A DNA stretch of 38,604 nucleotides from Chlamydomonas sphaeroides (Eukaryota; Chlorophyta; Chlorophyceae; Chlamydomonadales; Chlamydomonadaceae), in NCBI GenBank assembly GCA_001662425.1, contig BDDC01000837.1, forward strand, positions 3,457-42,060, given 5' to 3'. Positions 1 to 8,925 of the stretch are shown one piece after another (position 1 is the stretch's first letter; every line of letters starts with the position of its first letter). Both the position numbers and the translations under genes were made by a program. The notes under the pieces were generated by a model. That model worked only from the letters and a program-made list of their open reading frames with translations, was not told where the DNA came from and did no database searches.

Positions 1-3000
1 TGTCCCACAGCTGGCCCGGCATCATCTCGCCCAGCCCCTTGAAGCGCTGCACGCTGTAGCCCCCGGGCGCCAGGCCCTGCCTCGCCACCACCTGCGCCAG
101 CTCCTCATCGCTGTGCGCCCACCACAGCGCCTTGCCGCGCTCCACCTGGGCCCCCCGGGAGGTGGGGCAGGAGGTGGGGCAGGAGGTGGGGCAGGGAGGT
201 GGGGCAGGAGATGAGGTCAAGGCAACAGGGGGTGGGGCAGGAGGTGGGGGTGGGGGGTGGAGGAGGCGAGGCGCAGGAGAAGGGGTCAGGGCGACAAGCT
301 GAGAGCTGCAGGCCGTCGGGCCGCTGCGTGTTGGCGACCGGGCGAGTCGAGGAGGTGGAGGGTGAACGCACGGGAGGCGTGTGGGCCCGTGACACGGGGG
401 GCACTGCCGTACCTTGTACAGCGGCGGCACCGCGACGTACACCCGGCCCGCGTCGAACAGCTGCGGCCGGTACCTGCGGCACGTGAGCGGGGCCAGCCAG
501 TTTTGCGAGACAAACGAGCACCGCGGCCGCTGCAAGGTGCACGGTGCTGCGCGGTTGAGGGCAGGTGGGTCGCCAGCGCGTCGCCATGCGCTGCCCACGC
601 CGCACGCCGCACCTGAACAGGAACGTCAGCAGCAGCGCCCGGATGTGGGCGCCGTCAACGTCGGCGTCGGTCAGGATGACAACCTTCCCGTACCTGCACA
701 ATACGACAGCGCGACCCGTCGGTGAAACGCACGCACGCTGGACCGTATGGCACACGGCACAAGGGGGGCTGCAAGGCCACGCCTGGCCCTCACCGCCCCC
801 TCCGCCCCTTTGCTTGCGCCAGACCACCCATATTAATCATAATAGATTTAAGGAGGTAGCGCCCTTTTGGGTCGTGTGATGCACTGTCCCCCGGAGCCCA
901 GGCCACCCACCGCAGCCCCTCGAGCGCGTTGGCCGCCTCGTCCGCCTGCGCCGCCGCCGCCGCCGCCGCCGCCGCGGAGCCGGGCTTGGCGTTCATCATG
1001 GCGGCGCCCAGGCCCAGGGCCACGATGAGGTTGCCGATCTCCGTGTTCTTGTACATGGCGGCCTGGGGCGCGACGGGTGCCCAAGGTGCGGTGCGGGGGT
1101 CACGTGCATGCGACATGCGAGCAGCGCACGGAGGCTGCACCTCCCCTTGTGCATGGGGCGGGGGAGCGGGGGAGCGGCAGTTGCGGAGCAAGGCGGCGCG
1201 CCCGGGCTCCGAGCGCCACCGCGGCGTTCTGCCAGCAGGCGGGCGGCAGCGGCAGCGGCCCCAGCCGCCCGCCCGCCCACCTCATTGGCTGGCCGCTCCA
1301 CGTTGAGGATCTTGCCCTTGAGCGGCAGCACCGCCTGGCAGGGGCCGGGGCCGGGGCAGGGCAGGGGAGCGCCGAGGGCGTCACCGATGAGTGCGCAAGG
1401 GGAGGGGCCGTAGCCATAGCCAGCTCCACAACGGCAGTGCGGCCGCTGGGGTGGGGCCAACGCGACCGGCGCCAGGCAGGCGCGGCGGCGAGGGCTGCGG
1501 CGGGGCTGCGGCGGGGCTGCGTGGCGGTGTGTGGTTGGGCTCCCAGGCTCCCAGGCACGGCGGCGCCATGCGGCCTCACACGCACCTGGAATCGGCGGTC
1601 GCGGGCCTGCTTGGCGCTGCCGCCCGCGCTGTCGCCCTCCACGATGTAGATCTCGGTGGCCTCACGGTCCTCGTCTGCGAGGGACACGACGGTGGTTGCC
1701 CATCTCCTTGGAAACCATGCAGACGGTGTGCGGCGCGGAAAGGGGAAGGAAGCTATCTGATTGAAGCGAGGCGTGGCTCCGTTGTGGCATGCTTGATGTT
1801 TGCAGCAACCCCTCCTCTGCCCTGCCCTCCAGCACGTTCCCCGCCGCATCCCCGGGTCTCACTGATGCAGTCCGCCAGCTTGCCGGGCAGCGTGGAGCGG
1901 CTGAGGCTGGTCTTGCGCCGCACCAGCTCGCGCGCCTTGCGGGCCGCGTCGGCGGCGCGCGCCGCGGTGAGCGCCTTGGCCAGCAGCGAGGCCAGCACCG
2001 CGGGGTGCGCCTCCAGCCACTCGCCCACCGCCTGCGGTGCGGGTGTGACGGCAGTGTCCGCAGGGGCCGCGGGAGGGGTCGAGGTGCGACGGCCGGGCTC
2101 GGGGCGTGGCTACCGGACACGGCAGGGCAGGGCGCGTGGGCCACGTCCATGCCAGCCCTGCCCTGCCCCGTCCCTAACCAGCAGGCTCTCGACCGCCCCC
2201 CTCCCCCGCCCCCTCCCTCCCCCCACCTGCCTGCCTCCCTCCCACCCGGCGCGCACCTCGGTAACGGCGCCCTCCACGATCTTGCGGACCTCCGGGTTGC
2301 CCAGCCGCGTCTTGGTCTGGCCCTCGAACTCGGGGTTGGGCACCTGACGGGAGCGGGCCGGGGCCGGGCCGCAGGCACGCGCGCGGGCGTCCAGCGGTAC
2401 GGGTCACGGTGTAGCGCGGCCCACGCCGCCCACGTGCCCACGCGGCGCCGGGTGTAGCGCGGCCCAGACACTCAGCCCCTGAGGCCCTGGCTGCGGAGCC
2501 CAGGCCCGCGTTGCGGCACCCAGTACCAGCCGCAGCTCCCCTCGCACGTCCCCGCACCGCCACGCGCCTGCACTGCCACCACAGCGCCCAGGCCCTCGCG
2601 AATGTGCTCGCTGGAGAGCGCGGGGTCCGAGTCCTGACGGCGCATTCGGTGGGGCAGTCAGGGAACCGGAGGGCGTCAGAGAACGAGTTGGGCACCGGCC
2701 CTTTTTGTAGGATTGCCGCCCGGCGGCCCCGACCCTTGCGACACCAGACCTTCGGCTGCCCCCCAGACCCAACATCCCTCTGCCCCCTGCCCCCTGCCCC
2801 ACCTTGACCAGCTTCAGCTTCTTGCCCAGCGCCGTGACGGTCTTGGCCAGCCCCGCCCGCAGGCCCTCGATGTGCGTGCCGCCGTCCACCGTGTGGATGG
2901 AGTTGGCAAAGCCGCGCACCTGGGGGAGTGCGGGGCCGACCCCGGAGGGGTGCGGGGTTGCAGGGTCATTGGTGGGTCGTGGCTCGGAGGGGCGCGGGCG

Positions 3001-5945
3001 GCAGTGGTGCTGCGCAGCGCACAACGCCACAGAGCCCCGCCGCACCCCCTGGCCTGCCCCTTGCCCTGCGCCCCCGCAAGGCCCCGACACGGCCGCCGCC
3101 GCACCTCCTCCCTGTACGAGTCCGCCGCCCACTGCAGCGCCACGTTGACCACCACGCCGCCGGGCGAGGCGCGGCTGACGCAGATGGGCTCGTGCAGCGG
3201 CAGGAAGGACGACTGCGGGGGGTTAGGGGGTGGGTTGGGGGCACCGCAGGGAGGGGTGGGTGGCCAGGGTAGCGCGGGCAGCTCGGGCACAACCCCCTCT
3301 GTGGCCCGCTCGCTCACGCCACCCCCAAGACCCGTGCCGCCCCTCCGCCGCATGCTCTGTGGCGCCGCCCGCGAGCCAGAGCCCGCCCCAGCATAGCCGC
3401 GCGGGTGGCCTCCTCCAACCTGGGCCGCCACGGCGACGCGCCGTGAGCCCGGTGCGCGCACATCCCCCGAGAGGCCCAGAGGGGCACAAGAGGCCTTACT
3501 AACCCGCCCAGCGATCCACACCTGAAGGCAGCCCACGAACTCGCGAAGGCCGCCGCTGTACTGGAACACCTGCCATTCGCCATCTTGCCGGACCAGACCG
3601 AACACCGGCGCCGCCGCCCCGCCGCCGGCGCCGCCAGCCTCGCCCTCTGCCGCCGCGGCTCCGCCACGCCGCCGCCGGCCGCCCTTGGCGGGCGCCGCCG
3701 CCGTCGGCGCTGAGGTTGACGGCGCTGAGCCCTCCCCGTCCGAGCCGCCGCTGCCGCTGCCGCCGTCGGTGTCGGCGTCGCGGCTGGCGGCGGCGGCGGC
3801 GCGGGCGGCGGCGGAGGGCTTGCCGGACAGGTACTTGCTGGCGCCGGGCACTGGCTTGCCCTTGCGGGTGGCTCGAAAGCGGATGGTGGCGGCGGGGTTG
3901 AGGAAGGCCAGCTCGTGCAGGCGCGTGGCGATGTCGTCGGGGCTGTACGACACGTCGGACGCGAAGATGGAGGCGTCGTACAGGAAGCGCACCTGCGGGA
4001 GATCGGGGGCGTGCAAGGACGCACGGGCCGCAGCGACCAACGCAGCCACGCCCGGACGACTGGTCACCGCAGCAAGCCTGCCGCATAGCACAGGCGGGTT
4101 CACACAGCCAGCGGCGCGGCCGGGCAGGCGGCCCCTCCCCGCCCCATCGCGCAATTGCATGCGTGCTGCCATGAAGGCAGGGGTCCCCCCCGAGGGGGGG
4201 GGGCGCACCTGGGTGCCGCTGGCGCCCGCCTCCTCGCTGCCCTCGGGCAGCGCCTCGGCGAGCAGCGGCTCTGTCGGCGCGCCGCGGCAGTAGCGCTGGC
4301 TGTAGCGCACGCCCGCGCGCCACACCGTGACGAGCAGCTCGGCGCTGAGCGCATTGACGACGCTGATGCCCACGCCGTGCAGGCCGCCGCTGACCTGCGG
4401 GCCGACAGCAGAGGGGCCGCTCATTGCCGCACACACGCACAGGGCTTGGGGCGTTGCCCAGAAGTGCTGCCCGAGGAGTTGAGGCCGTGTGCTGAAGGGA
4501 CCGCCGCCGACAGTCTGGCAGCGGCCCAGGGCTGCCTGGCCTTGCTCAGACGAACAACGGGAGTCGAGCTACCGGCCTAGCAAATGTGGCTCGCACGCGC
4601 ACCACACACACACGGCCGCGCACCTTGTACCCGCTGCTGTCGCCGCCAAACTTGCCGCCGGCGTGCAGCACGGTGAGCACCGTCTCCAGCGCGCTCTTGC
4701 CCGTGACGGGGTGCGTGTCCACTGGGATGCCGCGGCCGTCGTCCGTCACGCTCACCCAGCCTGCGGGGGCATCCCGGGGACCAGCCGGGCCGGGGTGCGT
4801 CACGCTGTAGCGCCAGCGTAAGCCAAACCCCACTGCACATCATCGTAGGTCCCTTCCACTCCCGCTCCTGCTTCCACCGGTGGTGAGGTCCACGTCCACG
4901 GCTATCACCAATCAGCTTATCACGCGTCCGACACCCGTCCCTCTGCACCTACACATGCTCGTACATGCCCACCCCGTACCGTACGTTACGGCAGCTCCCC
5001 CGCGCCTGCCCTCACCGCTGGTGAGGTCCACGTCCACGGCGATGGTGGTGGCGTGCCCCGCCTGCACCTCGTCCACCGCATTGTCCACAACCTCCCACAC
5101 CAGGTGCTGCAGCCCCTCGGAGCCCGTGCCGCCGATGTACATGCCAGGCCGCTTGCGGACCGGCTCCAGCCCCTCCAGCACCTGGCGGGGGGAGGGCGGG
5201 CATGGAGAAGGGACGTGGTGGGGGAGGGCAGGGTCCGAGGGCAGGGTCAGGGGTGGGAGGTGGGCCAGGTCAGGGGTAGGAGTTGGGCCGGGGGAGGTGG
5301 AGAAGGGGGAAGGGGCTTGCCAGCTCCAGGCCCTCCCGCAAGGCCCGCCAGCGGTCAACGAGTGGGAGTGGGGAAGCGAGTAAGCACGTAGTGGGAGGGG
5401 CGCGCGCCGGGTAGGACGAGGGGACTGGTATCATGCGCGCGAGAGGGTACCGCAGTTCACCGCGGGCGACGAGGAGTAGTGGCGCCGCCGGCTGAGGGCA
5501 GCGAGTGGGCGAGCGGAGGCGGTGCGGGGACGCTTCCGAGCGAGCGCGCCGCCTGGGGGTTTAGGCCCGGCTTGGGGCAGGCCGGCGCCAGGGCCCAGCT
5601 AGGTGGATCGCGGCGGGTCGTCGCAGAGACCCGGGCCCCAGCACTCGCCTGGATGGCGCTGGCGCCATAGTCCTCCTGGGACAGCGTCGCCAGTGTGCGC
5701 GGCTCGAGGCGCTCGGGGGGCTGCGACTCGGTGGCCACCGCCGCCTTGGACGCGGCGGGTTGCCCGCGCGCCTTGCTAGCGGCGACGGTGGTGCCTGCCG
5801 CCGCGGTAGGCGCTAACCGGCTCGGGCGCTGCGGCACCGGCGCCGGGTGCAGCGGGCAGGCGATGGGCGCGGCGGTGGGGCTGGCGAGACCACGCAACGA
5901 GGCGCGTCGTGCCGTCCCGCCACCGCAGCCACCGGGGGCCCGCAT
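1..5945 (-). CDS. gyrB: DNA gyrase subunit B, organelle-targeted type (3' end beyond window)
   Basis: ATP-hydrolysing subunit of type IIA topoisomerase; with GyrA it introduces negative supercoils into organelle DNA. Sixteen exons read on the minus strand: 5945-5649, 5181-5016, 4760-4624, 4394-4209, 3992-3522, 3212-3105, 2919-2803, 2633-2568, 2343-2257, 2031-1863, 1674-1586, 1334-1281, 1062-911, 693-613, 473-413, 145-<1, giving about 795 aa before the edge. The first 85 residues are Ala/Arg/Ser/Pro-rich, like a plastid or mitochondrial transit peptide. The GHKL ATPase motifs follow: RPGMYIG, EVVDNAVDE, DDGRGIP and GGLHGVG. TOPRIM motifs are VEGDSAGG and LTDADVDG; QRFKGLGEMMPGQLW lies near the edge. 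About 90 low-complexity residues interrupt the transducer domain (exon 5) and an alanine run lies in the TOPRIM region. The ATG at 5945 is the only start giving the leader in frame. Two introns need GC donors. Identity is very secure; the exact organelle is inferred. Confidence 0.95.
152..262. repeat. GGAGGTGGGGCA minisatellite in the last visible gyrB intron
   Basis: Several near-perfect copies of a 12-nt unit, GGAGGTGGGGCA, with an interruption around 205-230. They lie between gyrB exons at 413-473 and <1-145, so the array is intronic. Confidence 0.8.
950..977. repeat. GCC trinucleotide run encoding alanines in gyrB
   Basis: Continuous GCC/GCG triplets that encode an alanine tract (coding strand minus) between MMNAKPGS and QADEAANALEGLR, just before the metal-binding DADVDG motif of the TOPRIM domain. 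A likely length-variable site. Confidence 0.8.
2344..2567 (-). other. GC-AG intron 8 of gyrB
   Basis: Exon 8 ends REGLGAVVAVQ and exon 9 starts VPNPEFEGQTKTRLGN, the continuous gyrase B motif. The donor is CAG|GCGCGT. The nearby GT at GCGC|GTGGCG would shift the frame relative to the phase-0 acceptor. Confidence 0.8.
4881..4902. repeat. Intronic copy of a 22-bp exon end
   Basis: These 22 bases are identical to 5019-5040, which lie at the 3' end of gyrB exon 2 and encode AVDVDLT. The copy sits inside the following intron (4761-5015), again close to a GGTG sequence, so it mimics the exon border. Confidence 0.85.
5182..5648 (-). other. GC-AG intron 1 of gyrB
   Basis: Exon 1 ends ...GASAIQ and exon 2 begins VLEGLEPVRKRPGMYIG, the uninterrupted gyrase B reading. 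The junction is CAG|GCGAGT at the donor and GCCAG|GTG at the acceptor, so the intron starts GC. No GT donor nearby keeps the frame. Confidence 0.85.
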
Positions 5946-6077
5946 CTGCGCCGTTTGAGGCAAGTTCAGGCCGCTCGCGTGGTCGCCGGCTGCGCCGCTT
6001 TGCGGCTGGTCGAGTCCGGCGACGGCAGATTGGCTGTCGGCGGCTGCCCTGCTTTTCTGATGTTAGGAGGCACTGCG

Positions 6078-6083
6078 TTTATA
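6078..6083 (-). promoter_or_regulatory. Putative TATA box of gyrB
   Basis: TTTATA on the plus strand, reading TATAAA on the minus strand, upstream of the gyrB ATG at 5945. Confidence 0.45.
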
Positions 6084-6196
6084 GCAAGTTAAGGCAATGT
6101 TACAGGCCCGAGGCCGCAGAGTCGCTGGAAGGCAGTAGGTCGCGCCAATACGCTGCGCGTTGGCCAAGGCGTAGTCGTTATGTGCTTGATGATGTG

Positions 6197-6202
6197 TATA
6201 AA
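6197..6202 (+). promoter_or_regulatory. Putative TATA box of the CREG gene
   Basis: TATAAATG in an AT-richer patch of an otherwise GC-rich region, upstream of the signal-peptide ATG at 6329. Confidence 0.5.
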
Positions 6203-6328
6203 TGCAAGGTCCATACGAAGCTCGAGCTATACATCGTTACACGCAAAACCTGTGCATCGGGAACGGCCGGAACCAGTTCTGACAGCTAAGTGCGCTCGCA
6301 GGTGGCTTCATACAAACAGAAGGTCAAT

Positions 6329-7929
6329 ATGGCAAGGATTACCTGCCTAGCTTTCATGGCTGTCGTTGTCGGCATGCTGGGCATGCCGACGCTGGGCGCA
6401 CGCCCAGGCCTCCGTGGCAGCTCAGCAAGCGTTCTAGAAGCAATCAAAACAAAGGCCATCGGTACATTAGGCTTCCCGAGGTAGGGGCTTTCGCCGCTTC
6501 GTTGTGGGGTTCCGAGCCCTTCCACGATGCCGCTCAGTCATCCCCAGCCCAGCCCGACATCCGCCCTTGCCGGCCCCCCGCCAGGCCGCCTCACGAGGAC
6601 CACGCCCGCATGGCCCGCTGGCTTGCACATGAGACCAGCTGGGGCACCCTCAGCACGCTCGACAAGGACACGGGCGAGCCCGTCGGGTGCGTCGCATGGC
6701 TCGGCGGCGCGTGGCTGATGCTGCAGCCCCGAGTCAGCCGGGGTGGCAAACAGAGTCCTGTTACGCATGCCTAATTGTGGGCATGTAGATTGCGAAACCC
6801 CTGCCTTTGCACCCAGAGCCCTTCTGCTGCGTGTCGCGCTCGCACTTGCCCTGTCCCCTCCCTGGCTACTCGCCCCCATTCTCATCCGCAGCCAACGCCG
6901 TTTCTTCCACCTGCCGCCCTGCCGCTGCTCGCAGGGGCGTGGTGTCGCACAGCTACGGAACCCAGCGCACGGGCAGCGGACGGCTGTTCTTCTACATGAC
7001 GCCCATGGATGAGCTCACGCAGGGCGTGCTGGTGCGTACCCAGCCCCCACACCATCCTCCACGCGCCGCCCCTCACCCGCGCCACCCGCGCCAGCACGCC
7101 CCCTGCCCCTGCACTCCCCACCTCCCTCCACCTGCCCGCCCGCCCGCCCGCCCGGTCCGCAGGCCCACCCGCACGCCAGCTTCACGCTGTCGGAGATGCA
7201 GACCCAGGCGCCGCCCGAGGGGCCGCCGCCCTGCAGCGGCCTGGACCCCGAGGACCCCGCCTGCGCGCGGGCCACCTTTTTCGGCCGCATGCACCCGGTG
7301 CCGCGGCAGGGCCGGGCCGAGGCGCTCGCAGACATCTTTGCGGCCCACCCCGCCATGGAGGACTGGCCCTCGGACCACGGCTTCATGCCGTGAGTGCTGC
7401 GACGGTCCCGGCTTGGACTGGGGGCGGGGCGGAGGGCGGGGCTGGGATGGGAGCGAGCCCGGCGGGCCGTTACCCCGGGGGCAGCTGCTAGGTTCCCCGG
7501 CAGCTTGTGCGTGCGCGCGCCCGCTTGCACAAACGTCTCGCACTCGGTTTCTGTCGCGGAGGCCGCCTGGTTGGTCCGCTGAGCCTGCGCGGCCTGCAGC
7601 GCCTGCTGCTGCTCCGTGTGTGCCATCGCGCCCTGCCCTACCCGGCCCCACCCGGCCTTACCCGGCCCTACCGTGCCCTGATGACGTATCCTGCCCGCCT
7701 GCCCCCTGAAAATGTTGTCTGCACTGGGACCTTCGTCACTGCTGTTGCAACCTGCCCCCTAATGCCCCCCAGCTACGAGCTGCACGTGGCTGCTGTGCAC
7801 GTGCTGGACTGGTACGGCGGCATGGCTGTGCTCGAGGGCAAGGACTACTACGCGGCCACCGGCGGGGAGGGCGGCGGCGGCGTAGCGGTGGAGGCCGCCG
7901 GGGAGGAGGAGCTTGGGGCCCAGGAGTAG
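6329..7929 (+). CDS. CREG-family secreted protein (pyridoxamine 5'-phosphate oxidase-like split barrel)
   Basis: Five exons: 6329-6480, 6585-6686, 6935-7031, 7163-7389, 7773-7929; 244 aa, close to animal CREG1 in size. The N-terminus MARITCLAFMAVVVGMLGM is a signal peptide, so the product should enter the secretory pathway or vacuole. The body follows CREG order: ARMARWLAHETSWGTLST, then GRLFFYMTPMDELTQ, a cysteine pair in PPCSGLDPEDPACA, HPAMEDWPSDHGFMP, and VLDWYGGMAVLEGKDYY near the end. CREG proteins adopt an FMN-binding split-barrel fold; animal CREG1 is a lysosomal glycoprotein that does not bind FMN, and whether this one does cannot be told. The product contains no asparagine, hence no N-glycosylation site. 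The tail is Gly/Glu-rich. All introns are GT-AG and in phase. Confidence 0.88.
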
Positions 7930-8294
7930 GGGTGCGAGGCAGGATGAGGGGTAGGGGTGGTAGGAGAAAGTTGAGGTGGGCGGGGGCCGAGGGACTCGGC
8001 GTGAGTGGTGTAGCAATGCACGCTGAAGGGCGCGTGTTAGGGGCACGCGGATTCGGGGGCTGGCGTTCGTGTTGAGTTTGGGAGCGGCTGCCGAGAGCGT
8101 CGAAAGTTGGGGGGCGTGCGGATGCTTGAGGTCGTATCGTGCGGCTACACACACCCAAAGCGTGAATTTTTGCAGCCTAGCACGTTGCACGGTCACACGA
8201 ATGTCTGACGGTAGCTGCTGTATCCTATGTATGTGCTTCGGGCCTTCGGCCGTTCGGCGGCAAGCAGCGTTGGCGACCTTGGGCAGCTGCGGCT

Positions 8295-8299
8295 TGTAA
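8295..8299 (+). terminator. TGTAA polyadenylation motif, CREG gene
   Basis: TGTAA is the usual poly(A) signal in volvocine green algae. This copy lies about 365 nt after the CREG stop codon. Confidence 0.55.
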
Positions 8300-8925
8300 C
8301 GCCGACAAGAGTACCCCATTCGTTTTCAATTAAAGCGTACTGCGCTGAACCATTCGTGTTGAAGCTTCTTTCGACTGCCCTGCAGAATGCCTGAAGCCAC
8401 GCGAGATGCTACCGGCATTGCACAGATGCCGGCTTTCAGCAGGGGAGACCGGGGCTTGGACCTCGAAGACCTGCCTGTTCAAGGGGGCGAAAGATTTCCC
8501 TCGAGTCCCGACGTCTGTTATGTTCACCGTTGCACACTTGATGACGAACTATATCAGTGAGGCGATCTAGTGTCGCGTCCAAGAGCTGTCCGTCGACATG
8601 TTAACGCGGCCCACGGTTCGTGCGTGCATACCCACAGCCCTCATGACAGCAATCGACCTGCAGCATGTTAAACATCCGGATACATGACGCTTGGATAACA
8701 AGAACGTAGGGTTGGCAAAAGGCCCTTGCTGACGCCGATCGTGGAAGCACGACGCTATCGAGCCCACTGCAAACAGACACTCGCAGCAATAGACACTGTG
8801 ACCTTGACACTATTTTGACACCTCGTGACACCTCGTTGAGCCCTGACAGTTCTAGCAACGAGCTGCTAATTTAAAAGATGCAGCTTGCGTGACCCTGAGC
8901 GCCCAAAAGAGCACAGCTGTCAGGC
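8300..8925. other. Intergenic stretch between the CREG gene and gene 3
   Basis: No convincing gene. It is markedly less GC-rich than the coding parts. Near 8799-8834 the motif TTTGACACCTCGTGACACCT is a short direct repeat of TGACACCTCGT. An AT-rich TTTAAAAG at about 8871 may be the core promoter of the next gene. Confidence 0.5.

Larger units (their letters stand above)
5946..6328. promoter_or_regulatory. Divergent promoter region between gyrB and the CREG gene
   Basis: A 383-bp gap between two ATGs facing away from each other. It holds a TATAAA on each strand: plus 6197-6202, about 127 bp before the CREG ATG, and minus 6083-6078, about 133 bp before the gyrB ATG. TATA function is inferred from sequence and spacing only. 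Confidence 0.6.

Noticed and set aside
152..262. CRISPR-like array
   Set aside because: The units are 12 nt with no spacers and lie in an intron; this is a minisatellite.
1..5945. Bacterial contamination as the source of the gyrase B gene
   Set aside because: It has 15 introns, a transit-like leader and algal-style low-complexity inserts, so it is a nuclear gene.
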